A DNA stretch of 64,000 nt from Plantago ovata (taxonomy: Eukaryota > Streptophyta > Magnoliopsida > Lamiales > Plantaginaceae): assembly GCA_028274465.1 (NCBI GenBank), contig CM051455.1:101120942-101184941 (forward strand). Direction: 5' to 3'. Shown piece after piece: positions 44,717-56,863 of this stretch (positions within the stretch are counted from its first letter, which is position 1; each line of letters opens with the position of its first letter). The notes under the pieces are model-generated. The model made no database searches, had not been told where the DNA came from, and saw only the letters and a list, made by a program, of their open reading frames with translations. Position numbers and translations under genes: made by a program.

Positions 44717-46258
44717 TTAAGCTATTCCAGCAGAAGATTTCCTCAGAATCTCCCTTACACTCTTCTCAACAAGCGCAGAAAATTCAACACAGTCCTTTTC
44801 GTAATCTTCAAGTAGCTTACGGACATCAAGCTGAATGATCCTTGCATTCTTGCAGGCAGTATAATGATGGTTTTCACCATTCATTTATTTGTAGTGAAGT
44901 ACCCACAAGTGCATGCCCCAATTGCTGGCATGGATAAGTTGTGTATCTGAAATTCCCTTGTTAGCATGAATCTTTCTTAACTAGAGAAGATCTTTTTCTT
45001 GATCCTTGGCAGTGAGATAAAAATACTCATATGGAATCAAGCCAAATTTCTTCTTTGACTTCATGGTTAAAGGATCACTGTAGTAAGCAACATCAATTGG
45101 TTTGATTAAATCAGGCTCTTGCTTCATTAGCTTTCCAATAGATATTCTTCTTACTAAGACTTCCAGATTCAACCATCTTGCAGCAATGTTTCTTGGGTAG
45201 GGAGGAGAATCCCTTTTTTTCCTTTGCACTTTTAATTCATTTCAAGTGTATATTTAATTAAGTACAACAGTTGGAAAGAAATCATTGACTAACACATCTT
45301 CCAGCTTTAAAACCCAGCAACCATGTAGGTTTCTGATCACATTTTGAGTTGTTTCCTCATTGCTGGTCTTTGTGTATTCAATGCCAGAACCAATGGCAAT
45401 GCTGGCTAGCCTCTTTTCTTCCTGTCTTTGCCTTCTTCTTCTTGACTTAGCATTTTCTTGATCTCTTGCTGAAGATCTTGAGTTAGAAGAGAAATGTTTG
45501 GAATGGCCAGAAGGAGTTAGGGTTGTGATTGGTCTAGCTCTTATTGCTTGAGATATTGTTTGGTCATCATCATTATTATCATCTTCATTCAGATCTTGAT
45601 GACTCTCAGTATGACAGTATTCTTGAGTTTCAGCAGATGTTCTTCTCCTTTTCGGATTTGCTGAATTTCTCTCAGAATCTGTTTCAGCTCGTCTCTTTGA
45701 ACTTTGCTCTCTTTCAGCAAGAGGTTCTCTGGGAGGTGGACTAGGCAGAATCAATGGCGCTTCAGCAGGGGTTTTCTTTCTTGAAGATTTTCTTTGTTTA
45801 TCTTCCCCCTTAGACATGGATTGCATCATTGGGTGAATGTGCAGAGAGAAAAATTCATTACAATTTTCAGCAAGTTTACTTAGGCTATTGTACTTAAGAA
45901 TTATTCCTTGTTGATCAGCAGTCAGCTTGGACAGTTCTTCTTTAATATTCACCAAGTTCTCCTCATGTTTGCGCTCATTGTCGACTTTTTCTTCAATGAA
46001 AGTCTGAGCCTTTTTCAATGCAGTTTTAGCCAGTTTGAGTGCTTGACTGACATCTTCTTCATAGCTTTTATGATGTAGACTTATGTATTTCTGAGCTATT
46101 GTAAGAGAAGTAGTTTGTTTCAGCACAGTAGCCAGTATCTTGCCAATGTCAAGCGGACTCTCAGCAAGCAGTGCATCATCCTCTTCTTTGCAGGCTTTGT
46201 GAACAGCCATAAGTGCCTTAATTCTCGGAGTAAAATCCTCAGCACTAGGGAACGACAC
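44717..46258 (-). pseudogene. Element E ORF3, C-terminal part
   Basis: Same region as C 25304-26863: helical segment (KKAQTFIEEKVDNERKHEEN), basic KRRR/RRRRQRQEEKR stretches, GCWVLKLEDVLVNDFFPTV, GLIPYEYFYLTAKDQEKDLL, and the end ILRKSSAGIA. Breaks: a frameshift at about 46290-46300 upstream, a frameshift at about 45230-45254, and stops near 44980 and 44887. Confidence 0.75.
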
Positions 46259-47517
46259 TAAAGAGGGAGTGAGTGAATGAACTTTGAGCTCAGTGGCGAT
46301 TGATCATCATTGATCAACAAAGGGCTTCTTTCAGCATCTCCTTCATCATGAACAAGAGAAGGAGGAGGAATTGTAACCACTGGGGGTTCAACTTTCTTTG
46401 TCAGTTCTTCTTCGTTTGCTGAAAAATTGAAGAGATCTTCTTCGTCATCAGATTCATCAAGGCCAGCAACCTTGGTTCCTAAATCTGTAGCTTCAATCAC
46501 TTTGGGTTGAGTGGTTGTTGAGGGCAACACTTTAGACTCAACGACTGGAGTTTCACCAGCAGTAAGTGGAAGGGAGGGGACTTCCGTGTTCTTCACTCTT
46601 GAAGATTGAGCAATGTCTAGATTCTGCGTATGCCTAGCATGAATCTGTAGACTGTTTTGAAGTGCTCTTTGATAATCTTCATCCATTTCTTCATCATCAA
46701 GGTTTGGTTCAGTGACCTTGGCATCAAGTAACGTTAACTCGGCACCAGAAAGCTTGTTTTTGCCTAATTTCATTTCAGCACGCTTTCTGGCGTACTCTTC
46801 TTCAGTTTCAGCAACTTGTTCAGTTGCTTGAGTACTTGTCTCAGCAGGAGTAGTTGTGGATTCATGATGTTGAGTGGTAGTGTTATCAGCTTGTTGATTT
46901 TCAGTATCTTGATGTTCAGTCTCAACAACTGTCAGTTTAAGTCCACTAGCCTCAGGACTAGGAGCTTTATTATCATCATCATCATCATCCTTTTTATCCT
47001 TGGAATCTTTTCCTTCATCATCACTTGGATCTTTTGGGATATTTTCATCCTCTTCTTCTTCATCATCGTCCGTCAGTATGAGTAACTCAAGATGTTTGTA
47101 CATTGCTGCACTAGTAATTTCCTCTTCCTCATTGATTTTGTGGGGATCAGCCACCACGGGTACAAAACAGCCCCTGAGCATCACAACTTGTTCAGCTGGA
47201 GAGGCACTCTTCAATTTAGCTTTCATATTCTCTCTGATTAGAGCAATCATACTAGAGCTCATGAGCTGAGAATATGTCAACTCTTTTGGAAGTATGGAAT
47301 GCACAAATGTCTCGAGTTTTAGAAGAGAAAGTCTCTTTTTCTCGTTGGACAGATGAAGGTGAAGATCAGAGAAATCCATCCTTCTGTACCTTTGCCAGTT
47401 GCTGACGGATTTAGCAACTCTGGTCAAGGTAGTTCTCTTGAAGTTTGAGTAAAGTTCCTCTGAACTTACTTCCAAATCTTCAGTGATGTGAACCACTTCA
47501 GTGGTTTCCTTTTGAGC

Positions 47518-47592
47518 CTGAAAAAGAATAAAATTAAGTTCAGAAAGGTTTTGGAAAATATTTTTAGAGTCTAAAACTGGAACATGATTTAC
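47518..47592 (-). other. ORF3 intron 3 (element E)
   Basis: 75 bp, CAG|GTAAATCATG ... TTCTTTTTCAG|GCT. Confidence 0.8.
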
Positions 47593-47688
47593 CTGCTTAA
47601 GTTCAGCAAGCTCATGTTGCACACTTTGTTGTGCTGGCACTATTTCCATTGCTTCAGGAGCTTGAGAAGCATCCTTGAATTTTTCATC

Positions 47689-47759
47689 CTGAAATAATTT
47701 AAGTTACATACAAGTACTAAGTTTTCTAACTTAGTTGAATTACCAAAAACTTCATGTAC
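47689..47759 (-). other. ORF3 intron 2 (element E)
   Basis: 71 bp, CAG|GTACATGAAG ... TTAAATTATTTCAG|GAT. Its length is not a multiple of three; splicing it restores the frame. Internal stem ACTAAGTT/AACTTAGT. Confidence 0.87.
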
Positions 47760-47828
47760 CTGTTGAACAGGAGTTGTGGATTCTGGTGCAGAAGTTTCAG
47801 CAATCTTCTGACTTGTATCTTGAGAAGT

Positions 47829-47903
47829 CTGTAAAGAAATGATTATATCAGCAAAAGATAGAGTTTCAGATAGTGAAGTTTTGCTTATGTCTGGGTTAAC
47901 TAC
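47829..47903 (-). other. ORF3 intron 1 (element E)
   Basis: 75 bp, CAG|GTAGTTAACC ... TCTTTACAG|ACT. Confidence 0.8.
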
Positions 47904-48160
47904 CTGCTGAAGAAGGGCAGGTGGTGACTCAGTCCTTTCAGCAATGACAGCATCTTCATTATCTGGGACTTGTTCTTCAGCAGACTTCTTTTCTAGCTCT
48001 ATTTGAGAAGGTTGTGAAAATTCAGCAATCTCCCTTGTCTCTGAAATGACAAGTTGAGCAGAGACATCTTGACCTTTTAGTTCACTGCTAGTCATGAACA
48101 CATCTATTGATTTGTTGGAGTTGTCATCAATCTCCAAATCCATTTGCTGGCTTAGTTCTG

Positions 48161-49977
48161 TCAGCACCAGCTGAACTTTGTCAATTGATGTTTTTGGTGA
48201 ACTAGGTCCAATATTCTCAGCATCACGAGATGCGTCGTCGAATAGTGTCTCTTGTGGTGTTTCAGCAACCTCTGGGCTTGAACCATTGCAGTCTCAACAA
48301 CTGGTTCTTCAGCAATTACAGTTTCAGTAACTGCGTTTTCAGCAACTTGATGAGTTGCTTGTTCAGCAACCATCTTTTCAGCAGCATTAGCAAGTGCCGC
48401 GTTTCTCAGATCAGCAACAATATCACTTGCTGGTTCCAGAGTGTGGTCATCTAGATTATCTACAATGTAGATATCTGAGATTGGGGCAGGAATTTCGTTT
48501 CCACTGCCTTGTTGTCTTATCTCAGTAGATGTATCAACGTTGAGTTGATTGTTGAAGGCTTCTGCAAACACTCCAACATTGTTGAAGGCTTCTGCAAAGA
48601 CTTCAAGAACATCTACTGGAGTGGCTTGTGTTTCAGCAACTCCTGGAGCATCATCCGAAAGATCATGAACAATTGGAACTGACTTACGAGCCAATGTTTT
48701 CTTTCTTGGGTGAGTCTTTGTCCATTTCTTCTTAGGGATGGGGTCAGCTGATGACGCTGCAGTTTGAGTGTCATCATCAGCTTTCCTCTTTTTCTTCTTA
48801 GATTTTTCCAGTTTCTCTCCAGTAGCAGCATCTGCAGCAGTTGCAATTTCAGCAACGGCTGTTGTACACTTACCTTGTTGATCACCATCTACAGCAGTTG
48901 CATTCATGGACTGATTTTCAGTCTCAGCAACATCTGCAGCTGTTGTATACCTGTCTCGCTGATCAATACTCACAACATTTGCAGCTGTTGTCTTCTTTGA
49001 CTTCTTGTCAGCAAGCTTAGGTCCATTTTGCTTGTAGAAGGCTCTTCCCACATTGCATACTGATTTCTTAATCGGCAATGGGTTTCTCAGCTGAATCCTG
49101 AAGTGTTCAAGGATATAGCATATTTTTAGTACATACATGACTGGGAAGGTAGGTGAGACTTTGTTGTCTTCAACCTTTACCTTAAATTTAGTAACACAAT
49201 CAACAAGTCTGTTGAAAATGTACTTAGCCCAGTTGAGCTCAGTTTTGTTATCATGTATATGCATCAGCAATGGCCACCTTCTCAAGCCTACTTGGTCAAT
49301 TCCTCCAACTTGGGAGTCTAAGACTTTGATTAGTAGCAGAGCTACTAGACCAAGTGAATGGCAAAGATGCTTCCTTTTTACGTGCTTTGTCCAAGTCACG
49401 GGAGCAATCTCGCCTTTCTTCATTCTTTCATTTCTGACATCACTGTAGAAGGCTTCTATTTCTTCATCAGTGGCAGTGATGTCATCTTCAGTTCCAGTGG
49501 TTGGAATCTGAAAGATGTTGGCTAAATCAATCCATTTCAGGATGATTTGCACACCTTGAACTGTGGTAGAAATCACTTTTTCAGTGACTCCTTGTCCATC
49601 AGTGAGAGTTTGGATTTCTGCATTGTTGTAGAATTCCATGGCATCTAACATACTCACTTTCTTAGGGCGAGCAGTTATGAAGAAAAGAAGGTCTTGTTGA
49701 TTTATCAAGTTTAGTGCCTCTTCATTTTCTTCATCTAAATCTTGTTCATAGAATTATCTTATATACTTCTCTTTGGCAAATCCGCCCCATTGCATCATGT
49801 GTTCACACTTTGCAGTGTCAAGATATGCAGGCAGCATGGGTCTCTCCGTTATACGGTCGTTTTTCAACACAATTTTCACTGTGTTGGTTGCCGGAGTTAC
49901 AACCAGAGTAGTGCTTTCCCAGCACTATCAGCTTTCGATGACTTAGAGGTCTTGGAGGACTGTCTCTTTGAAGCCGT
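48161..49977 (-). pseudogene. Element E ORF3, N-terminal part
   Basis: The start codon is ACG at 49975-49977 where C and F have ATG (then ASKRQSSKTSKSSK in place of APKRQ). A frameshift follows at about 49910-49920 and TAA replaces Tyr in KYIR-FYEQ at about 49757. From 49708 the frame is open for 515 codons, with LKWIDLANIFQIPTTGTEDD, KRKHLCHSLGLVALLLIKVL, RNPLPIKKSVCNVGRAFYKQ, then Val-Ala-Glu-rich low-complexity sequence and IYIVDNLDDHTLEPASDIVA. A frameshift at about 48285 ends it. Confidence 0.78.
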
Positions 49978-50117
49978 TTCTTATATAGCGGTAGAAATGT
50001 ACGAAAAAGATTAACTTGCTTTTTTGACCGGAGGTACAGTGAATTCAGGGCACATGCTATGAAATTTGCAAAAAAGGAAATGTCAGTTAAAGAATTTTGT
50101 TTTTCTCTAACTCTTTG

Positions 50118-50126
50118 TTTATATAG
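50118..50126 (-). promoter_or_regulatory. TATA box upstream of ORF3 (element E)
   Basis: Minus-strand CTATATAAA about 145 nt before the start position, in a conserved block. Confidence 0.58.
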
Positions 50127-50951
50127 TATCTCTGGTGTGCAAGAAGCTCAAACGGTTTTGAGTTCTCAGCAAGGGTAAAACAGAGATTCAAATGCGTTAG
50201 TGGAGCCTTTGCATTAAATGCGTAGTGGTCCACTAACAAAAACCGTCAGAACACTCTTTTTCTTTGTAATATTAACCGTCAGATCAAAAACTACTTTAAA
50301 TCAATGGCCACGATTGTATTTCATGTCAGGATTAACAGCGAGTTTATCTATGCCACGATTAATGTCACAAATTGATTTTACCTTGATTCACGGGATTTGA
50401 TCCTTTTTACCGCAGCACTAATTGCTTGTTGAAGTAAATAAGAATCTTTTCTGCGAAATTGGACAATGATTTGACTTTGGCACTTACCTTTTTAGGTAAC
50501 AAGCCTTGTATTTGCTGAAAGTTCCCCCTTAATCAAATATCTCATATTTCTTTAAGTTAAAAGACATTTCTGAGTTCCCGTCTCAGTAAATTCTTTTTAT
50601 CTTGAGATATCCTTTGGTAAAATCTGACAAGTGTTCTTGCTCTTTTGCTGAGTTCCAGTCTCAGGTTTTTCCTTTGATACTTGAATACCTGTTTCAGTAT
50701 CTTTAATTGTCTGAATGCCCGTTTCAGCAATCTTTAAGGTTTTTCTCTTACTGAGTGTCCGTCTCGGCAAGTGATCAAGTTTCCTAACAAATACCCATTT
50801 TGAAGGAATTACTTGCTAAATGCCTATTTCAGCAATCATGTGGTGAACTATCATTTCTTTTAGAGGAAATCAGTGGAAAGAGCTTTATACAAGTAAGCAT
50901 ACTTTGGCTTGCTGAATGCCTGTTTCAGCAATCTGTCAATTGTATCCCTTA
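50127..50951 (-). other. Element E pol-ORF3 spacer
   Basis: Non-coding, about 820 bp, aligned with 30755-31518. Contains the hairpin array at 50570-50928. Confidence 0.75.
50570..50928 (-). repeat. Hairpin array between pol and ORF3 (element E)
   Basis: The same seven positions as in C. The first hairpin is CTGAG/CTCAG here and CTGAT/ATCAG in C, a paired change. Others: CTGAG/CTCAG (50648), CTGAA/TTCAG (50711 and 50912), and two partly decayed (50751, about 50815). Confidence 0.8.
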
Positions 50952-52606
50952 CTATTGAGGTAATTCAATCAATCCAAGGTTATACCTTAGCATTGCGAAT
51001 CTATTATCTGGTAGGGGCTTGGTAAAGATATCAACAAGTTGATCATCGGTACCTACTTTCACAACCTCAATGTCTCTTTTTTCTACATGATCTCTAATGA
51101 AATGATGTCTAATATCAATGTGCTTTGTCCTTGAGTGGAACTTAGGATTTTGTGTGATAGCAATAGCACTTGTATTATCTCAAAAGTTTGGTGTTTTCTT
51201 TGCAGAAATACCATAATCTCTTAATTGTTGCTGAATCCATAGGATTTGAGCTGTGCAACAACCAGCCGCAATGTACTCAAATTCAGTAGATGAATTGGCA
51301 ACACAGGTTTGCTTCTTGCTGAACCATGATATTAATCTAGTACCTAGAAACTGACAAGTTCCAGAAGTACTTTTTCTATCAAGAGTTGATCATCCATGAT
51401 CAGCATCAGAATAACCAACCAATTCAAGTCCAGAATCTTTAGGATACCATAATCCAACATTGATTGTACCTTTGACATATTTCAGTATCTTAAGTGCCCT
51501 TTTGTACTGTGATTCTCTTAGATCAGATTGGAATCTTGCACACACACATACAACATACTGAATGTCAGGTCTACTTGCTGTTAAATACAACAAGGAACCA
51601 ATGAGCTTCCTATAGTTGTGTTCTTCAACACATTTATCTTCTTTAGTATAGCCCAATTTGGTACCAACACTCATAGGGATCTTTTCAGGTTTTTCTTCCT
51701 CTTTGATCCTAAACTTTATGAGAATTCCCTTCGCATACTTTGCTTGATTTATGAATATTCCATCCTTGACTTGCTTGACTTGCAATCCTAGGAAATAATT
51801 CAATTTACCATCATACTCATTTCAAACTTGTTTGTCATGAGTTTTGAAAAATCATCACAAAGTTGCTTGTCCTTAGATCCAAATATTATGTCATCCACAT
51901 AAATCTGAACTAAGAGTATTTTACCATCATGGTTCATGGTAAACAAAGTTTTGTCAACTTCACCTTTCTTGAAACCATTATCCAGCAAGAACTTAGCTAA
52001 GGTATCATACCAAACTCTTGGTGCTTGCTTTAGACCATATACAGCTTTCTGAAGCTTGTATACCATCTTGGTTTCTGAGGGAAGTTCAAAGCCAGGGGGT
52101 TGTTCCAAGTAGACTTCTTCAGCAAGTTCACCATTTAAGAATGCACTTTTAACATCCATTTGATAAACAATGAAGTCATTGTGAGCCGCAAAGGCCAAGA
52201 AAAGTCTAATTGCATCCAATGTTGCAACTGGTGCATAAGACTCATCATAGTCCAGTCCTTCAGTCTGACAGTAACCTTGAGCAACTAAATGTACTTTGTT
52301 CCTTGTTACTTCACCAGACTCACTCAACTTGTTTCTGAACACCCACTTTGTACCAATTGCTTTTTTGCCTTCAGCAAGGGGTACAAGTTTCCAGACTTTG
52401 TTCCTTTCAAATTGATCCAGTTCTTCTTGCATTGCCTTGATCCATTCAGAATGCTTTAAATCTTCTTCTATGGTCTGGGGCTCAATTTCTGAAACAAAGC
52501 AAGAGAACAAAGCTTCTACTTCTACGACATTTGTTTCTTCAGCAAGTCCATGAGTAGCAGATACTTTGGATCTAGTCACTTGGCGTTTGTCAATATCCCC
52601 AATCAT
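50952..52606 (-). pseudogene. pol: Element E reverse transcriptase and RNase H
   Basis: [38 protein letters not shown], and [17 protein letters not shown] with YVDD are intact in a 268-codon stretch (51800-52606). A one-base loss at about 51803 (MMVN where C has MMGKLN) shifts the frame for the RNase H domain. Stops follow near 51387 and 51180, and the gene ends LGLIELPQ at about 50952. Confidence 0.92.
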
Positions 52607-52989
52607 ATCCGTAGAGGGATGATCTCTAATCCATTTATTAATTTATTAAGTTTTTTGCTCTTTGAATCTGGATAAGTTTGCTCTTCAGCATGTACTTGCT
52701 CAGTACTACTGGTATTTTGTTGTGTCTCTGCTGAGATCTGTTCATCAGCAACTGCTTGTTCAGCATTGCTAGATTGTGGTAACTCATCAGCAGGCACAGG
52801 AAGTTGCATAGTTTCAGAAACATTCGGAGCAACTGCATCTTTTGCTTGAAATTCTTTGTCATGAACTATATTTATCTTGTCATGATCTGGGGGAGGAGAG
52901 TCATTGTCAGAATCATCATTTAGTTCAATTGACTTGATTTGCCTAGCATCAGATTCAGTTCTTTGCTCGTGTATGAGTAGCTTCTTCAT
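52603..52989 (-). pseudogene. pol: Element E integrase C-terminal extension
   Basis: Acidic, Gln/Ser-rich linker (ELNDDSDNDSPPPDHD, SNAEQAVADEQISAETQQ) between integrase core and reverse transcriptase, in its own frame because of frameshifts at both ends (about 52990 and 52650). No domain recognised. Confidence 0.8.
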
Positions 52990-54323
52990 ACAATCTGATA
53001 TTTCAGTCCTTGTGACTTTTCGTAAAATACAACATGCACTGATTCTTCGATCTTTTGTGCCTTTTTGTTGTAAACTCTATAAGCTTTACTATGCAAAGAG
53101 TAACCAAGAAATATCGCTTTGTCTGCCTTTGGTTGAAATGTTCTTAGGTATTCTCTACCATTGTTAAGAACAAAACACTTACAACCAAATACTCTTAGTT
53201 GGGTGATGTTAGGAGGTCTTCCAACAAATAACTCATAAGGAGTTTTGTTGTATTCCTTAGTAATCAGACATCTGTTTTGAGTATAACATGCGGTATTAAT
53301 CACTTCAACCCAGTAAGCTTCACTTATTTCAGTGTCAGCAAGCATTGTTCTTGCAGCTTCTTTTAGGGTGCGATTCTTCCTTTCAGCAACACCGTTTTGT
53401 TGTGGTGTCCTTACTGAGGATAACTGATGTTGTATGCCTTTTGAAGTGCAAAACTCAGTTATGTATTGATTTACAAACTCTGTACCATGGTCTGTTCTTA
53501 TGACTTTTACCATGTCATTTTTCATTACTTCAAGCTTATTCAACAAGTTAGGTATTTCAGTCCTTGTTTCAGACTTGTGCTTGATAAATAATACCCAAGT
53601 GAATCTTGAATAGTCATCTACCACCACCAGACCATACTTCTTACCAGCATAGCTTGTTGAAGAAGATTCAAACAAGTCCATGTACAAGAGTTGTAAAGGT
53701 TTTGTAGTTGACGGTACTGCCTTGTTCTTAAAAGAGGATTTGGTTTGCTTTCCTTGCTGACATGCATTGCAAACACCATCCTTCTTGAAAGTAACCTTAG
53801 GTAATCCAACTACAAGTGCCTTTTTAGACAGCTTATTCAGCGTCTTGAAGTTTAGGTGACTTGTTCGTTTATGCCATAACCATGCTTTTTCAGCAAGGCA
53901 ATCATGATCTGAGGCAAGGCATTTTTCAACGATTATTGAAGACCAATCTACAGTATACAAACCTCCTGATCTTCTAGCAACCATAATAACCTTCTTTGTC
54001 TCAAAGTCTATAAGTTTACATTCATCACTTTTGATTTTGATGAAGTATCCTTTATCAGCGAATTGACTCATGCTGAAAAGGTTAAACTTAAGAGTTTTGA
54101 CATAAAGAACTTCCGAAATGGTAATGCATCCTAACTTCACGTCACCATAACCTTTTGTAGAACCAAAGCCTCCACCAGCAAACCTTATTGTTGGACCTTT
54201 AGACCACCGTCTATAATTTATAAGGTTATTCTTGTTGTCCGTCATGTGCGTTCCACAACCACTGTCAAAGTGCCAGATTGCATTGTTTATCTCCGTGGCT
54301 GAAGTCTGCACAATCAAGAGCAA
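52986..54323 (-). pseudogene. pol: Element E protease and integrase
   Basis: 445 open codons. Protease site WHFDSGCGTHM at residues about 17-27, then SKGPTIRFAGGGFG. Integrase zinc module WHKRTSH and CNACQQGKQ, core blocks YMDLFESS, IRTDHGTEF and NGVAERKNRTLKEAARTM. The frame opens on a TTG, not ATG, and overlaps the gag end by about 59 nt in another frame, so synthesis would require recoding from gag. It ends by frameshift after VVFYEKSQG. Confidence 0.93.
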
Positions 54324-56751
54324 ACAAGTTAATTATCCAATATTGGATGTCCATTAACATGTTCAAGAATGCGCCAGTGGAAACCCAAGTCTTAAGTTTT
54401 TCAACTTTGACTTGTTTTCTACTTGCTGAGGAACTAGGAGGTTTTGAGCCGAAAGACTTTTGATTCGTGCTGATCAAATCCACTTTCTGATGTGGTGTCT
54501 TGCTCGGTTGACCTTTTTGCTGAACATACTTTTCAGTAAGTTCTTTTCTACTAAGGTTCCTTCTAGCCCTAGTGTTTTGACTCTTGTCAGAACTCTTAGG
54601 ATTGGTTTTATTCATCTCTTTGAAGTATCTTTGGTGACTTTGCTTATACTCATGAAAGAGTTGACTTTGCTTGGTTTTGAAACCGAGTCCACTTATTGGA
54701 GAATGCTGAGCTTTTGTCTCAGCAATCTTACTTGATTCAGGTTTGTCAGCAAAGGTCTTCTGATTACTTTTGGTAATCTTGCCTTTTGACTTAACAAATT
54801 GCTTTTCAGCAACTTGTTTGGCGGAATGCTTTACAACATCCTTTTTCTTTACAGTTTGCTTTTCAGCAACCTGTTTTCCTTTTAAAGTCTTGTTACCTTG
54901 AGTAGCAACAGCGGGCTTTACGTTCATAGGTACTTGATTGCATTTTTCAGCAACCTTAGATTGACCAATCTGATAGAGTTCTGGTTGACCACTATCAGTT
55001 GCGCGTACAAAGGTAATTGGTGATTTGTCTTTACTCAAGATTATTACGTCATCACCTTCATACGTTGCACCTAAACCTTCTTTCTGAGATGGATCTCTCA
55101 GATAAGAGTTTAGTTCAGTCAGCGTATTACTTGCATCAGCATAAGATTTGAAATTGATTTTCATCTTTTTCATTTCTTGTATTTCAGCAAGTAACTTTAG
55201 AATTGAGGACTGATATTCTTCCAATTCTATTGCCATTTGAGAATACTTCTCTATAGCTTCAGCAATCAATTTCTTAAGATGCAATATTTCAGCATCTTTC
55301 TTTTCTGACTCTTCTTTCAGCAATACATACTTTTCAGTAGTTTGCTTGGTCAGAGTTTCAGCATTCTGTAGTTTCTCTTGCTGTTTGCTCAGAGTTTTCT
55401 CAAATCTTTCGATTTCTCCTTGAATTCTATCAAGGTCAATCTCATCTTCACTTTCTGAGTAAGAGTCAAAGGTAGGACTATTTACCTGACCGGCCATGAG
55501 GCAGAATTCGTAGTTTGACACATATGGATAAGCTTCCATAGCTATTCCACAAACTTCCTTGCCGATCTCTACGTCAAGTGTGGCTTCTTCTTCTTCAGTG
55601 TCTAAGCTTTCTACCTCACTGTCTTCGGAGCTGGTATCAATGCACAACGCATCGATTTTTGCTTGAAGCTTCTTCTTTTCTTCAGCAATAAAAGCCCTTT
55701 TGAACTTCTTCTTCTTTTCAGCAGATTTACCTTTCAGCAAAGGACAATTTGCTTTGAAGTGTCCAGGCTTTTTGCAGTAAAAGCAGATATCATTTCCAAC
55801 TGCTGGTTCTTCAGAGGAATTTGCTTGCTGAGCCTGCTTGTTCAGCGAGCTAGCCTCATTCTTGTATTTATGGTAGTTGTTACCAAGATGCTTTTTCAGC
55901 TTCTCTTTTGCTTTTCGCCTTTCAAGTTCCTTACTGATGAATTTCTTCATGTTTTTAACAACTAAAGCATTTTCATCAGCGAGCTCTTTATCATTCTTCT
56001 TTTCAGAAGATGATGGCTTTGCAGCATGAGCAATGTTTTGCAATTTTTCAGCAAACACATTTTCTCTTTGCTTTGTCTCGTAGTTGACAGTAGCAAGATG
56101 AGAGAACAACTCTGTAGGTGTGATGTTTGGCATTCCTTGATTATAGTAGAAATTCTGAGTATGGATCCATTCTTGGTTCAGACTTCTGATAATGGTTTTC
56201 ACCTTCTCAGAATCTGAGTAAAGATTTCCAACTCCTAAGGCAGCCATCTCACTTACTAGAGTTGTGAATCTGAAGTCCAAGTCTTCCAGTGACTCATTTG
56301 TACCTTGTTTAAAGTTCTGGAACTTTAACTTCAGCACTTCGAGTTTGTTTTCCTTGGTTTTGTTAGATCCAGCACAAAGATCTTGAACCATTTTCCAAGC
56401 TTCCTTAGCAGTTTTGGCACCCCACAGTTTGCAGTGTATAGTATCCGAAGTTGATCGAATGATGATGTTTCTTGCTTGGCCATCAAGACGGAACCTCTTA
56501 GCTTCGTCGGAAGTACATTCCTCTCTTGGTTTTGGAACGACGGCGTCAACCGGTTCTCCTAAGATAGTTTCCTTACCAGTAGGATCCGTGGTTTTGTGAG
56601 GAAAACTTCTCTCAATTTTAGTGGTCTTGATAGGTTCATCATTAATGAGAGTGACCATTTCATCACTAATGGCCTCAAGATGTAACATCATGTTGTTTCG
56701 CCATTTTTCATAGTTTTCCAGCTTCAGCAAGGGTACATCTCCTAAAGACAT
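54265..56751 (-). CDS. gag: Element E gag, Sirevirus type
   Basis: 828 codons, the only long intact retroelement gene here. ATG at 56751 (MSLGDVPLLKLENYEKWRNN), about 100 nt after the primer site. Residues 1 to about 240 form the capsid-like region (WKMVQDLCAGSNKTKENK, ESLEDLDFRFTTLVSEMAAL). A Lys-rich segment precedes the zinc knuckle at residues 323-336 (C323, C326, H331, C336). An acidic Ser/Glu stretch, a coiled-coil at about 438-525, and a long basic tail follow. Compared with A, one base is missing at about 54372-54376, so the last 40 or so residues are in a different frame from A's end. Role: particle assembly and RNA packaging. A, C and E share the same gag order. Confidence 0.93.
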   Translation of the reverse strand: MSLGDVPLLKLENYEKWRNNMMLHLEAISDEMVTLINDEPIKTTKIERSFPHKTTDPTGKETILGEPVDAVVPKPREECTSDEAKRFRLDGQARNIIIRSTSDTIHCKLWGAKTAKEAWKMVQDLCAGSNKTKENKLEVLKLKFQNFKQGTNESLEDLDFRFTTLVSEMAALGVGNLYSDSEKVKTIIRSLNQEWIHTQNFYYNQGMPNITPTELFSHLATVNYETKQRENVFAEKLQNIAHAAKPSSSEKKNDKELADENALVVKNMKKFISKELERRKAKEKLKKHLGNNYHKYKNEASSLNKQAQQANSSEEPAVGNDICFYCKKPGHFKANCPLLKGKSAEKKKKFKRAFIAEEKKKLQAKIDALCIDTSSEDSEVESLDTEEEEATLDVEIGKEVCGIAMEAYPYVSNYEFCLMAGQVNSPTFDSYSESEDEIDLDRIQGEIERFEKTLSKQQEKLQNAETLTKQTTEKYVLLKEESEKKDAEILHLKKLIAEAIEKYSQMAIELEEYQSSILKLLAEIQEMKKMKINFKSYADASNTLTELNSYLRDPSQKEGLGATYEGDDVIILSKDKSPITFVRATDSGQPELYQIGQSKVAEKCNQVPMNVKPAVATQGNKTLKGKQVAEKQTVKKKDVVKHSAKQVAEKQFVKSKGKITKSNQKTFADKPESSKIAETKAQHSPISGLGFKTKQSQLFHEYKQSHQRYFKEMNKTNPKSSDKSQNTRARRNLSRKELTEKYVQQKGQPSKTPHQKVDLISTNQKSFGSKPPSSSASRKQVKVEKLKTWVSTGAFLNMLMDIQYWIINLFALDCADFSHGDKQCNLAL

Positions 56752-56849
56752 CCTATCAGCAAAAGACTACCAAACTGATCAAGTGAGAGTGATTTACGGA
56801 AAGCACATAAGGGGATCTAGGTTCAGTGATGAAAGTTAAAGAACCTCCA

Positions 56850-56861
56850 GCTCTGATACCA
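56850..56861 (-). other. Element E primer-binding site, initiator tRNA-Met
   Basis: Minus-strand TGGTATCAGAGC, two bases from the LTR. Confidence 0.92.
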
Positions 56862-56863
56862 CT

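Larger units (their letters stand above)
46258..48167 (-). pseudogene. Element E ORF3, middle part with three introns
   Basis: Two open stretches (47640-48167 and 46258-47649) look frameshifted but are joined exactly in frame by removing the 71-bp intron at 47689-47759. The exon after it then reads DEKFKDASQAPEAMEIV and continues into the second frame. Introns 1 and 3 are 75 bp. Downstream are the same conserved blocks as in C (WQRYRRMDFSDLHLHLSNEK, FVPVVADPHKINEEEE), the acidic tract and a single TAGETPVVES module. Confidence 0.78.
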
